Positions 36,523 through 45,172 of a DNA stretch of 61,915 nt are shown here, in pieces (the stretch's first letter is position 1; each line of letters begins with the position of its first letter). The DNA comes from Gluconobacter oxydans (GTDB taxonomy: Bacteria > Pseudomonadota > Alphaproteobacteria > Acetobacterales > Acetobacteraceae), in the NCBI RefSeq assembly GCF_006539685.1, contig NZ_BJNM01000018.1, forward strand, positions 1-61,915. Direction: 5' to 3'. The position numbers were made by a program, and so were the translations under genes. Under the pieces are notes generated by a model. The model ran no database searches. It had not been told where the DNA came from and worked only from the letters and a program-made list of their open reading frames with translations.

Positions 36523-37980
36523 TCAGGCCGGAATAGCGGCCTTCACGCCTTTCTCGCGGATGACCTTGCGCAGAGCGATGACCTTCTGGTCCAGCTCGGA
36601 CGTGTCCAGATCGCGCCAGCCGTCGAACGCCGGCAGCTTGAGAGCACTTTCAAAATCGTCGGCCTTGGCCAGCTTCTTCTGGGCCTCGCCATAAGTCGGC
36701 TCGGACGATTCATACGTCCCGCCCTTCTCGTCACGACCGCGGAGCATCTCGAGATAGGATGCAATCCCGAACGCAATCCGCGACAGATCGCGCTTGCACT
36801 CGATCGCCCGGCGCACGGTTTCCGTCCAGAACACCTGGATCTTGGAGCAGCCGTCACTCGCGATCCGCAGCGTCTGATCGGACATGGCCTTGTTGGAAAA
36901 ACGGCTGATGACGCTGTCCCGGTAACCTTCAAGCGTCATACCCGGCGGTGCCTTCAGGGTCGGGATGACGTCCTTGTTCAGGTAGTTTTCAAGGTTGCCG
37001 CGCAGATCCTTGTCCTCGATCGCGTCATCCACGTTCTCGTATCCGACCAGAATACCCGGGAAGCAGAGCGTGATATGACCGGCATTGAGCATCCGGATCT
37101 TCACGTGCTCCCAGTCCGTCACATCGTCCACCAGCTGCACGCCAGCCTTTTCCAGCGGCGGGCGTCCGTTGGCGAACCGGTCTTCCAGCACCCACTGGTG
37201 GAAATCCTCGGCCACCAGTGGCAGGTCGTCATCCAGTCCGCTGGCCGCGTTCAGCTTCTTCGCGATTTCCGCCGAGACAGTCGGGGTAATGCGATCGACC
37301 ATGCCGTTCGGGAAGGTCGCGTTTTCCTCGATCCACTTGGCCAGTTCCGGATCGCGGGCCTTTGCATAGCCGAGGAAGGCCTTGCGGGCGACATTGCCAT
37401 TATGGCGCAGGTTATCGCAGGACATGACCGTAAACGCCTTGCCACCGGCATCCCGGCGACGGCGCAGGGCTTCCACGACATAACCGAAAACGGTGGACGG
37501 CTTTTCCGGATTCTGAAGATCGGCCTTTACTGCCGCATTCTCCAGATCGAACGCACCGGTCGTCTCGTTGATGTTGTAGCCGCCTTCCGTGATCGTCATG
37601 GAAACGATGCGGATGGCCGGATCAACGAGATGCTTCAGCACGGCTTCCGGATCGGCCGGGGCGAGCAGGTAGTCACGCAATGCGCCCATGACACGCACCG
37701 TACTCTTGCCGGACGGGGCCGTCTCGGTCAGGGAATACAGGCAGTCCTGAGCCTTGAATTCCTCAGCCTTTTTCTTCGAGCGGTCACTGCCCGTCAGGCC
37801 AACACCAACAATCGCCCAGTCCGGCGCATGCTCAAGGATCTGCTCGACGTAGAACGCCTCATGGGCCCGGAAGAAGTTACCCACGCCGAAATGCACGATC
37901 CCCGGCTTGATCCCGTCGATGTCATAGGGGGGAGCCTGGACATTGGCAGGAAGAGACTTGAGGGTTTCGCGCGTAATCAT
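36523..37980 (-). CDS. mannitol 2-dehydrogenase family polyol dehydrogenase
   Basis: Long-chain polyol dehydrogenase that interconverts D-mannitol and D-fructose with NAD(P). The N-terminal Rossmann domain begins IVHFGVGNFFRAHEA, and the catalytic site is the K-x5-N-x2-H pattern in VKIRMLNAGH. At 485 residues from the ATG with GGAG six bases upstream, it matches the Gluconobacter NADP-linked mannitol dehydrogenase; a longer frame has no ribosome site. It is cytoplasmic and probably serves fructose reduction for NADPH turnover or osmolyte mannitol. Fructuronate reductases share the fold, so substrate is inferred. Confidence 0.9.
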   Translation of the reverse strand: MITRETLKSLPANVQAPPYDIDGIKPGIVHFGVGNFFRAHEAFYVEQILEHAPDWAIVGVGLTGSDRSKKKAEEFKAQDCLYSLTETAPSGKSTVRVMGALRDYLLAPADPEAVLKHLVDPAIRIVSMTITEGGYNINETTGAFDLENAAVKADLQNPEKPSTVFGYVVEALRRRRDAGGKAFTVMSCDNLRHNGNVARKAFLGYAKARDPELAKWIEENATFPNGMVDRITPTVSAEIAKKLNAASGLDDDLPLVAEDFHQWVLEDRFANGRPPLEKAGVQLVDDVTDWEHVKIRMLNAGHITLCFPGILVGYENVDDAIEDKDLRGNLENYLNKDVIPTLKAPPGMTLEGYRDSVISRFSNKAMSDQTLRIASDGCSKIQVFWTETVRRAIECKRDLSRIAFGIASYLEMLRGRDEKGGTYESSEPTYGEAQKKLAKADDFESALKLPAFDGWRDLDTSELDQKVIALRKVIREKGVKAAIPA

Positions 37981-38129
37981 GGAATTCTCCGTGGTTTCGG
38001 GCCGGTCGCTGACGGGGACCGACAAGGCCGGGCATGTGCCATCTTAGCCCCGGAACAACGTAAAAACCGAATGACGGTTTCAACAGGAGCCATTCCGCCC
38101 CCCTGGCTGCCATTCGCGGGACGGCCTGT

Positions 38130-39197
38130 TCAGAGGCCTTTTGCGGCGCTCGCATCGGAGCGCATGACCACCCCGACGGCCCGTTCGAGATCCTCGCGGA
38201 ACAGGGACATCACAAAGCGCATCTCAGGGCGGGTCTGCTCTTCCAGCCGTGGCAGGAGGTCGAGGATTTCCTCGTCTTCGGACTGCTGTTCGTGCTGGTT
38301 CCGCTTTGCGCGCAACTGCTCTTCACAACTATGTGCCAGCGCCCGCAGCGCATGACTCAGCCCCTTGTAGAGGGGCAGCAGACCTGTGTTCCCTGCCGCA
38401 CGCCCCGTCGCAATGGCGCGTGCCACCAGCATCGTGTCGTTCAGCAGCCGCCGCATCAGTCTGGGAAGTGACGCCAGAACCGGATCGCGCTTTTCCAGTT
38501 CCTTCCAGCGCTCACGCCGTGCCTCGGTCACGGCGTCTTCCAGTTCCGTCAGCAGGGCCACACAGTCATCACTCTGGCGCTCGATCGCCGCCCAGCCCAT
38601 ATTCTGGTCGAGCGCGCTCTTGAGAAGCTGGTCCATGCGACGCAACAGGCGCGCGGCCGTATGGAAGGCCTGTTTGCGCGCGCTGCTGTGCAGGATGAAG
38701 AACGGCACCACGATCGAGACCGCAACGCCCACCACGATGGCCAGAAGCCGCGTGATCATGGGCAGGAACGGGCTGCCCTGGCTCGGGAAAAGATACACGA
38801 TCATCAGCGTGATGCAGGCAAAACGCAGCGTCGGCTGGATGGCGCTCAGAAACACCAACGGGGCCAGCATGATCCAGAACGGGATCCAGCGCAGGCCCGT
38901 CGTGATCTCCAGCACGACCGCACACACCCCTGCCAGCGCTCCGATCAGCGTACCACTGATCTGGTCCCGCGCCGTCGTCATGGTCTGGCTGATGCTGGAC
39001 TGCGTGACAATCAGCGCTGTCACGAGCGCCCAGATCGTCTCCTGCAGATGCATGAGCGAACCCACGATCCAGGCCACTACGACCGACACCAGAACGCGGA
39101 TGGTCTGGCGCGTCGCGGGGCGCATCACTTCGCGCCATCTGCTGTGTCGGGGCGGCACGGACAGCCATTTCCGGCTCAGACGTGTCAGAAGGTTCAT
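38130..39197 (-). CDS. FUSC/YccC-type inner-membrane transporter
   Basis: Aromatic-acid-exporter-like protein. Residues about 30-175 form six hydrophobic helices (LVSVVVAWIVGSLMHL to IVVGVAVSIVVPFFIL) including the FUSC-type TMTTARDQISGTLIGALAG region. The remaining 180 residues are a helical cytoplasmic domain rich in Arg and Leu. At 355 residues it is a half-size FUSC protein; the full-length type (about 650) has a second membrane half. It starts 27 bases after the DegP-type protease stop, so the two may be co-transcribed, hinting at envelope stress. Substrate unknown. Confidence 0.85.
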   Translation of the reverse strand: MNLLTRLSRKWLSVPPRHSRWREVMRPATRQTIRVLVSVVVAWIVGSLMHLQETIWALVTALIVTQSSISQTMTTARDQISGTLIGALAGVCAVVLEITTGLRWIPFWIMLAPLVFLSAIQPTLRFACITLMIVYLFPSQGSPFLPMITRLLAIVVGVAVSIVVPFFILHSSARKQAFHTAARLLRRMDQLLKSALDQNMGWAAIERQSDDCVALLTELEDAVTEARRERWKELEKRDPVLASLPRLMRRLLNDTMLVARAIATGRAAGNTGLLPLYKGLSHALRALAHSCEEQLRAKRNQHEQQSEDEEILDLLPRLEEQTRPEMRFVMSLFREDLERAVGVVMRSDASAAKGL

Positions 39198-39224
39198 GGC
39201 AGCTTTCAGCGCAGGAAAACGACG

Positions 39225-40805
39225 TCAGTTCCCGAGGAAGGGCACCGGCACCCAGCGCAGTCCATCATCGTCCTGAACCAGCAGCAGCACTTCCGTCTTC
39301 TTGCGCTCATGCAGACGCTGCACGGCCTTGGCGAAATCATCCGGCGTGTTGATCTGGTCCTGCCCGACCTGCGTAATCACGTTCCCTTCCGCAATCCCGC
39401 GCGATGCGGCGGGGCTTCCGGCCTCGACACGCGAGACGAGAACGCCACGCTGATCGTCGGTCAGGGCATACTGCGTGCGGGCATCCGCATCGATCGAACT
39501 GACCGTTACGCCCAGCTCGCCCAGTGCCGCATGACGATGTTCGGGCTGATGCGTGTCTGAAGGCGGCATATCCGGCGGCGTAGGCGACTGGCCCAGCGTA
39601 ATCGGCAACGTCTTGAGCGCACCCTTGTGCCAGACCGTCAGCTGCGCCTTCGCACCAGGCAGGATGGACGCGATGATGCGCGGCATGGTCTGGCCGGTCA
39701 CGTCCTGATCGCCCACGCGGGTGATGATGTCGCCAACCTCAAGCCCCGCTTTTGCAGCAGGGCCTTTCGGATCGATTTCCGAAATCAGCGTCCCCTTGCC
39801 ATTGGAACCATCCGGCTTGTGGAAATCGAGCGTCTCGGCGATGTCGTTCGTCACGTCCTGGAACTTCAGCCCCATCCAGCCACGGGAGACATGCCCCGTG
39901 CGACGCAGCTGGTCGATAATCCCGCGCGCATCATCAGCCGGAATGGCAAAGCCGATGCCAATGGAATCGCCGCCCGCACCGCCATAAATCAGTGTGTTGA
40001 TGCCGATGACTTCGCCGGACAGATTGAACAGCGGACCACCCGAATTGCCGCGATTAATGGCCGCGTCCGTCTGGATGTAATCGTCATACAGCCCGTGTTC
40101 GACGTTTCGTCCGCGCGAGGAAATGATGCCCGCCGTCACGGTTCCGTTCAGCCCGAACGGATTGCCGATCGCCAGAACCCAGTCCCCGATCCGCGCCTTG
40201 TCGCTCTGCCCGAGCGGAACGGTCGGGAGCGGATGCTTCGGCTTGACCTCGAGCACCGCCAGATCGACCTGACTGTCCCGCCCTACGATCCGCGCCGGCA
40301 TTTCAGTCCCGTCCTGAAGCGTCACGCTGACCTGATCCGCCCCTTCGATGACGTGGTTGTTCGTCACGATGATGCCGGACGCATCGATGATGAAGCCCGA
40401 GCCCAGAGCCTGCTGCCGGCGCGGCGGCTGGTTCGGGGCCGGTTTGTGCTTCAGGTAATCATGGAAGAACTTTTCCAGCGGGGAGCCCGGCTGGAAAGGA
40501 GGCACCTGGGGGCCGTCCGGATCGCTGGAATCCGGGCCCTTGTCGTCATTCTTTGACGGCTTGAGAACCGCGGATGTCGAGACGTTCACGACCGAGGGAA
40601 GCAGCCTGTTCGCCAGATCCGCGAAGCTCGACGGCACGGAACGCGGCGCCGGGGTCGGCACCGAAGACGGCTGGCTTGAGGTCGGCGGCGCGCTCTGGGC
40701 AAAGGCAGGGCCCACACTCCAGCCTCCCGAAAGGGACAGGGCCAGACCGGAAACAGCAAGACAGGCAGCACGACGGGCGCCGGAACGGGCGAGCAGGTTT
40801 TTCAT
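39225..40805 (-). CDS. degP: DegP/Do family periplasmic serine protease
   Basis: Exported trypsin-fold protease and chaperone of the envelope. A signal peptide precedes a low-complexity Ser/Pro linker. The catalytic triad is seen in NNHVIEGADQ (His), DLAVLEV (Asp) and NRGNSGGPLF (Ser). Two PDZ domains follow (about 300-390 and 425-515) with the carboxylate loop RGWMGLKF. At 526 residues the length fits DegP/MucD. Paralogues DegQ/DegS cannot be excluded, though two PDZ domains rule out DegS. The FUSC gene follows on the same strand. Confidence 0.94.
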   Translation of the reverse strand: MKNLLARSGARRAACLAVSGLALSLSGGWSVGPAFAQSAPPTSSQPSSVPTPAPRSVPSSFADLANRLLPSVVNVSTSAVLKPSKNDDKGPDSSDPDGPQVPPFQPGSPLEKFFHDYLKHKPAPNQPPRRQQALGSGFIIDASGIIVTNNHVIEGADQVSVTLQDGTEMPARIVGRDSQVDLAVLEVKPKHPLPTVPLGQSDKARIGDWVLAIGNPFGLNGTVTAGIISSRGRNVEHGLYDDYIQTDAAINRGNSGGPLFNLSGEVIGINTLIYGGAGGDSIGIGFAIPADDARGIIDQLRRTGHVSRGWMGLKFQDVTNDIAETLDFHKPDGSNGKGTLISEIDPKGPAAKAGLEVGDIITRVGDQDVTGQTMPRIIASILPGAKAQLTVWHKGALKTLPITLGQSPTPPDMPPSDTHQPEHRHAALGELGVTVSSIDADARTQYALTDDQRGVLVSRVEAGSPAASRGIAEGNVITQVGQDQINTPDDFAKAVQRLHERKKTEVLLLVQDDDGLRWVPVPFLGN

Positions 40806-40929
40806 ACCTGCACGCTAACGCAGAACGTGGTCCTTCGTCACCATCCCGCCGTTCAGGATGCGTTTTCGGCCCGGTCATGCTAGGGTCAGAGTCCTTTCCG
40901 ATACCATATTCCCCTGATGAGAGCCCGGC

Positions 40930-42129
40930 ATGACTGACACCACGCCCCCCAACGACATGCCGCCCGGCTCCCCCGAGACCAATCTTCCCAGCGCCGAGAC
41001 CCGCATTACAGACATCCTGAAAAACGAGCAGGACGCCCAGGGCTCAAACGTCCTGTCCTTCGCCGCGCTGGAGAGTGTGTCGGTCCGCAACGGTCATGCC
41101 CATGTCTCGCTGGCGACGTCGCGCGACAATGCCTCGCGCGTGGAGCCTCTGCGGCCGCGCGTCGAAGCCGCGATTGCGAGCCTGCCGGGCATCACGGGCG
41201 CCACGCTGTCCTTCACGTCCCATCGTCCCGCAACGCCGGCCGCTGCCAATGCCCCGGCTCAAAGCGGCGGGCACCGGCCTTTCAATCTGGGCGACAAACG
41301 CCGCAATGCCGCGAGCCGGCATGCGCCTGAAACGCTGCTGCCCGGCGTCAAGGCCGTCATTGCGGTCGCATCGGGCAAGGGCGGCGTCGGGAAGTCCACC
41401 ACAGCCGTCAACCTGGCGGTCGGGCTGGCCCAGCAGGGCCTGAAAACCGGCCTTCTCGACGCCGACATCTATGGCCCGTCCCTGCCCCGCATGCTGGGAC
41501 GCAACGCCCGCCCGGAAGTCGTGGACGGGACGATCCTGCCGATCGAAGCCTGGGGCCTGAAAAGCATGTCCATCGGCTATCTGGTAGACGAGAACCAGGC
41601 CATGATCTGGCGCGGCCCGATGGTCATGGGCGCCCTGACGCAGTTTCTGGGTGAAGTCGAATGGGGCGAACTGGACGTCCTCGTGATCGACATGCCGCCC
41701 GGCACCGGAGACGCCCAGCTGACCCTGGCCCAGAAGCTCGGTCCCAAGCTTGCTGCCGGTGGCGCCGTCATCGTCTCCACACCCCAGGATATCGCGCTGC
41801 TGGATGCACGGCGCGGTGTGGCCATGTTCGAGCGGATGGAAACGCCTATCCTCGGCGTCGTCGAGAACATGTCCTATTTCTGCTGCCCGAACTGCAACCA
41901 TCGCACGGAACTGTTCGGACATGGGGGCGCCAAGGCCGAAGCAGAGAAAATGGGGGTCCCGTTCCTGGCGGAAATCCCGCTGCTGGCCGATATCCGCGCA
42001 AGTGGCGATGAGGGAACCCCGATCATCCTTTCCGCACCACAGAGCGAAGCCGCACAGGCCTATACGAGGCTCGCGCAGGCTGTGGCCCGCTCCCTGTCTT
42101 CCGAACACAGCACGAAAGAACGGCCATGA
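40930..42129 (+). CDS. mrp: iron-sulfur cluster carrier protein (Mrp/ApbC)
   Basis: P-loop NTPase that delivers Fe-S clusters. An N-terminal DUF59-type domain (about 15-100) precedes the deviant Walker A GKGGVGKSTTAVNLA, DADIYGPSLPRMLG and the IDMPPGTGDAQLT box. The C-terminal cluster-binding cysteines are in CCPNCNHRTELFG. At 399 residues it fits the Mrp/NBP35 group. The stop overlaps the start of a small lipoprotein gene by four bases (ATGA). Confidence 0.95.
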   Translation: MTDTTPPNDMPPGSPETNLPSAETRITDILKNEQDAQGSNVLSFAALESVSVRNGHAHVSLATSRDNASRVEPLRPRVEAAIASLPGITGATLSFTSHRPATPAAANAPAQSGGHRPFNLGDKRRNAASRHAPETLLPGVKAVIAVASGKGGVGKSTTAVNLAVGLAQQGLKTGLLDADIYGPSLPRMLGRNARPEVVDGTILPIEAWGLKSMSIGYLVDENQAMIWRGPMVMGALTQFLGEVEWGELDVLVIDMPPGTGDAQLTLAQKLGPKLAAGGAVIVSTPQDIALLDARRGVAMFERMETPILGVVENMSYFCCPNCNHRTELFGHGGAKAEAEKMGVPFLAEIPLLADIRASGDEGTPIILSAPQSEAAQAYTRLAQAVARSLSSEHSTKERP

Positions 42130-42281
42130 TCCGTCTTCTTCTCATCGGCGCCTGCCTGACACTGGGGGCCTGCTCCCAGATGGTCACGCATCGTGGCCTG
42201 TCTTCCGATGGTTACGGCTTCACGCAGGACTCTCAGCATCTGCCGCCACCCGCTGACCTGATGACGCCTATCCCGCACTAA
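42126..42281 (+). CDS. small predicted lipoprotein
   Basis: A 51-residue protein starting MIRLLLIGACLTLGAC: a short hydrophobic segment and a lipobox-like LGAC with cysteine at 16, then a polar, proline-rich tail (DSQHLPPPADLMTPIPH). It starts inside the mrp stop and is thus coupled to it. Unrecognised. Its codon use fits its neighbours. Likely lipidated and periplasm-facing. Confidence 0.7.
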   Translation: MIRLLLIGACLTLGACSQMVTHRGLSSDGYGFTQDSQHLPPPADLMTPIPH

Positions 42282-42360
42282 AATCCTGCGCAGGCACAGA
42301 GAATCGCTCTCCGAAGCTTGACCTGATACGCCCCGGCATGGAAAAAGCCGCACTGCTGAT

Positions 42361-42435
42361 GCCGGGTTAGCACAGTGGTAGTGCAGCGGTTTTGTAAACC
42401 GAAGGCCGGGGGTTCAAATCCCTCACCCGGCACCA
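42361..42435 (+). tRNA. tRNA-Thr (anticodon TGT)
   Basis: The acceptor stem GCCGGGT pairs with ACCCGGC, discriminator A, encoded CCA. The anticodon loop TTTGTAA gives TGT (codon ACA). The T-arm GGGGGTTCAAATCCCTC is clear. A G-A mismatch sits at the outer anticodon-stem pair. Folded by eye. Confidence 0.93.
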
Positions 42436-42890
42436 GCTTTTTCCAAAAAGCGGCCAATACCCCGGGCGACTGGAAAATGTTGTTCAAACCGGGACTTGCA
42501 CGTCGAAATGCCGGCATTTCCAAGGCCACGGACTCCAGAAACACCCTCTGAAAATCAGTAATGCACAAGTATCGTAATCGCAGAGGGTGGAATGTGGGTA
42601 TTCCCAGAATCCTCTTGACAGCTTTGTGCTGAGAATCGGATTGCACCCACGATTCGTGGATGAAATTATCAAACCAAATCAGATACTTAAAAACATAACC
42701 CCGAGAATCAGTCCGAATCGAACCGCCTTAAAGAGAGTCTCCAAGCCTGTGGATAACTCTGTTCGTAAAAAAATCAGCAGCTGTTGTGATGAGAGTCACA
42801 CGAATTCGGTCTGAATCTCCCAAAAAACCCACGCAAATAAAAACAGACAAGAAAATCTGCTTTTACCTGACGTTTACAGTCATGAATATT
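42436..42890. other. AT-rich non-coding stretch with DnaA box and GANTC cluster
   Basis: No credible gene is seen here. The composition is visibly more AT-rich than its surroundings. A perfect DnaA-box sequence, TGTGGATAA, lies at 42748-42756. Nine GANTC sites (the CcrM target) lie in 42532-42817, at 42532, 42607, 42633, 42651, 42705, 42715, 42735, 42793 and 42813, against about one expected by chance in that length. A weak inverted repeat (GCAGA / TCTG, about 42845-42870) may terminate the minus-strand thyX unit. The stretch follows the tRNA 3' end directly. Confidence 0.6.
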
Positions 42891-43088
42891 TTACGACGCA
42901 GGCCAGAAAAAATGAATGGCCAGAGAAGTCAGAACAAGAGCAATAGCTATTGCCGTCCATAGAAATAGATTTGGCGCTCTTTCTGGTACATCTTCGACTG
43001 GATTGGCCGCCTGTGCTTCTCTTGCGACGAGCATCAGGCGTTCAAGATCGTTTCCGGCAGGTCCCGGAGCGGGATCAGGATGCGCCAT
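42891..43088 (-). CDS. small single-helix membrane protein downstream of thyX
   Basis: A 65-residue protein whose start overlaps the thyX 3' end by 14 bases. The first two thirds are polar (a short helix near [14 protein letters not shown], then a proline-rich link), and the end is a strong membrane helix ([22 protein letters not shown]). Tail-anchored topology is likely. Unrecognised; likely co-transcribed with thyX. Confidence 0.6.
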   Translation of the reverse strand: MAHPDPAPGPAGNDLERLMLVAREAQAANPVEDVPERAPNLFLWTAIAIALVLTSLAIHFFWPAS

Positions 43089-43986
43089 CCAGAACCGCCG
43101 CCATTTCCGACCACTCGCGCTTGGTCAGGCCGGAATTTTCCTGCGTGACCGTTTCACCGGCCAGACGGCGGCGCACCACCTTCAGCATACCGGCAGAAAG
43201 CGTGAAGGCGCCGAGACGATATTCCTCAAAGGCCGCCGCCGTTGCCGGAACCCACGCCTTGAGAATCTCGATCATTTTTTCCGCATAGACGCGGATTTCA
43301 TACTGCGCGTGCGGATCGGCCCGCAGGGCAAGGAAATGCATCAGATTATGCAGATCGATCTTCCAGTACCACTGCGTATAGGTGTTCAGGGTCAGGTTGA
43401 TCCGCGCGAGTTCACGCGCCAGACCTCTTCCTTCCGGGTTCAGAAGGCTTTCGTAGTCATCATAGCACTGGCTGGCATCGCGGCGCAGGATCTCCAGAAC
43501 CTGATGCGCCGTATCGGCATCCAGGGCATCGCTCCGCCCCTGCCGGTTCGAACTGCTCTGTGCGGCGACCTGGTCCATCGCCGGCAGATAGAATTCGCGG
43601 TCCAGAATGGAATAGCGCGCGGAATACTCATTCACGCTCGCCATGCGATGGCGGATCCACTGACGCGCCACGAACACGGGCAACTTCACATGGAACTTGA
43701 TCTCGCACATCTCGAACGGCGTGGAATGACGGTGACGCATCAGATAGCGGATCAGCCCCGCATCCTCGGACACCTTCTTCGTCCCGCGGCCGTAAGACAC
43801 CCGGGCCGCCTGCACGACCGCACCATCATCGCCCATATAGTCGACGACGCGCAGGAAGCCATGATCCAGCACCTCGAAAGGTGTGAAAAGCAGGTTTTCC
43901 ATCGCCGCCACGGTCGGACGGGAGGTCAGCTGGGGTTCGCTGCGCTGCGCTTCGATTTCAGCGCGCTGTTCGGATGTCAGTGCCAT
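43075..43986 (-). CDS. thyX: flavin-dependent thymidylate synthase
   Basis: Makes dTMP from dUMP using FAD and methylene-THF. The ThyX signature [15 protein letters not shown] matches RHRxxSxxxxSxR exactly. Segments such as [13 protein letters not shown] are the substrate-binding region. At 303 residues it is a typical alphaproteobacterial form. Its presence suggests the strain does not rely on ThyA, though thyA could lie elsewhere. A small membrane-protein gene overlaps its 3' end. Confidence 0.95.
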   Translation of the reverse strand: MALTSEQRAEIEAQRSEPQLTSRPTVAAMENLLFTPFEVLDHGFLRVVDYMGDDGAVVQAARVSYGRGTKKVSEDAGLIRYLMRHRHSTPFEMCEIKFHVKLPVFVARQWIRHRMASVNEYSARYSILDREFYLPAMDQVAAQSSSNRQGRSDALDADTAHQVLEILRRDASQCYDDYESLLNPEGRGLARELARINLTLNTYTQWYWKIDLHNLMHFLALRADPHAQYEIRVYAEKMIEILKAWVPATAAAFEEYRLGAFTLSAGMLKVVRRRLAGETVTQENSGLTKREWSEMAAVLDGAS

Positions 43987-44125
43987 GGCGGCGGCTTTAG
44001 CATGGGCTTTTGCCCGACGTCATCCGAATGAATCGGATTGACACGATTCCGGAGGCTTAATTTTTTTCATCCCCGCCTTTTCCCTTGCGACGGGACACGC
44101 GCACTCCTATGTTCAGCAGTGCAAG

Positions 44126-44404
44126 GGGTTCGTCCCCGGCTATGGCGATAAACGGTAAGTGAAATAAGTGTTGTGGACCCGGGGGCAGTGCCCGGCGTCT
44201 CCACCAAGAACAACCCCTCGCAAAAGGGGTCTGTGGGGACGAAACAGGCTCGACACGCATGGTAAAGACTTATCTTTTGCCCGGCATTGTACCACCGTCA
44301 TCGGGCTAAACTTACAAGTGCCAACGATAACTCAGAGGTGCTCGCTGTCGCTGCATAAGCGATAAGCGCGGTTCGGGAGGGCACCGGGCAACAGAAGCCC
44401 TCCC
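44126..44404 (+). ncRNA. ssrA: two-piece (permuted) tmRNA
   Basis: The acceptor piece comes first and ends GTCTCCACCA at 44206; the coding piece starts GGGGACGAAACAGG at 44235, its first seven bases pairing with CGTCTCC of the acceptor piece. A 28-base intervening segment with a CCCCT/AGGGG hairpin lies between. The tag ORF at 44320-44358 reads ANDNSEVLAVAA followed by TAA, starting from a GCC resume codon. A hairpin (44375-44404) closes the coding piece. This circular permutation is the alphaproteobacterial pattern. The 5' edge of the acceptor piece is approximate. Confidence 0.92.
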
Positions 44405-44504
44405 ACCTCATCATGTCCCCGACATTCACAGCAAAGACGGCTTGCCATCCGCGCCCGTCTGTCGCATCCCTGAGCAAGTTGACCGAAACATCAGGCTTGC
44501 GACC

Positions 44505-45080
44505 ATGAGCGACGACGATCACAACGGCCAGGACGGCTTCGAGCACGAGCTTCCCGAGAGCCTTCTCCCTTATGATGACTGGGTGGAAGACGCCTATCGT
44601 GAAGTCATGCTGCGTGCGATCGAGCATGTCGCGGCTGAAGGCCTGCCGGGCGCCCACCACTTCTATCTGACGTTCCGCACGAACCGCCCGGATGTCATCA
44701 TCCCTGCCCGTCTGCGGGCGCAGTATCCCGAAGAGATGACCATCGTCCTGCAGCACCAGTTCTGGGACCTGGCACTGGACCGCGAGAAGAACGTGATTTC
44801 CGTTGGCCTGTCCTTCGGCGGCGTTGGCAGCATCCTGTGCATCCCCGTGAACGCCATCACGGCTTTTGCCGATCCCCATATCCGCATGGCACTGCGCTTC
44901 AGCCATTCCCCGCTGGAGGAGGATGAAGACGTCGAGATCCCCGAAGGCGCCGTGGAGCCGGACGATATCGATCCCGCCCACCATCCTGAAGTCCAGCCGG
45001 AAACGACTTCGTCCGAAGACGTGAAGAAAGATGCGGAAGTCGTCAGCCTGGCCGCATTCCGCAAGCGGCCACCGACCTGA
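44505..45080 (+). CDS. sspB: SspB-family ClpXP adaptor protein
   Basis: Binds the tmRNA tag and delivers tagged proteins to ClpXP. The core is the SspB fold (YDDWVEDAYREVMLRAIEHV, FYLTFRT, IPARLRAQYPEEMTIVLQHQFWDL), with a long acidic linker and a conserved ClpX-binding C-terminal peptide (VVSLAAFRKR). Taken from the ATG that removes a non-conserved N-terminal stretch, it has 191 residues. It lies 100 bases after ssrA, the very RNA whose products it handles, which makes the link functional as well as positional. Confidence 0.9.
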   Translation: MSDDDHNGQDGFEHELPESLLPYDDWVEDAYREVMLRAIEHVAAEGLPGAHHFYLTFRTNRPDVIIPARLRAQYPEEMTIVLQHQFWDLALDREKNVISVGLSFGGVGSILCIPVNAITAFADPHIRMALRFSHSPLEEDEDVEIPEGAVEPDDIDPAHHPEVQPETTSSEDVKKDAEVVSLAAFRKRPPT

Positions 45081-45127
45081 GCATCCGCCCTGCAGGGTTT
45101 CGAAAACGGATTGGCCAGACAGTGTTT

Positions 45128-45149
45128 TTCCGGCCTATACTGGCCGGAA
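45128..45149. promoter_or_regulatory. perfect inverted repeat in front of VOC gene
   Basis: TTCCGGCC (45128-45135) and GGCCGGAA (45142-45149) flank TATACT, which resembles a -10 box. The dyad ends 23 bases before the VOC-family start. It could be an operator overlapping the promoter, or an mRNA hairpin; no T-run follows in either direction, so a terminator is unlikely. Confidence 0.4.
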
Positions 45150-45172
45150 CGTCGCTCTCATGAGGGATCCCC

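Noticed and set aside
42361-42435. tRNA-Thr as an integration site of a mobile element
   Set aside because: No integrase gene and no repeat of the tRNA 3' end was found downstream within the window.
44168-44365. 65-codon frame through the tmRNA locus
   Set aside because: Runs across the acceptor and coding pieces in the wrong frame for the tag; the region is an RNA gene.
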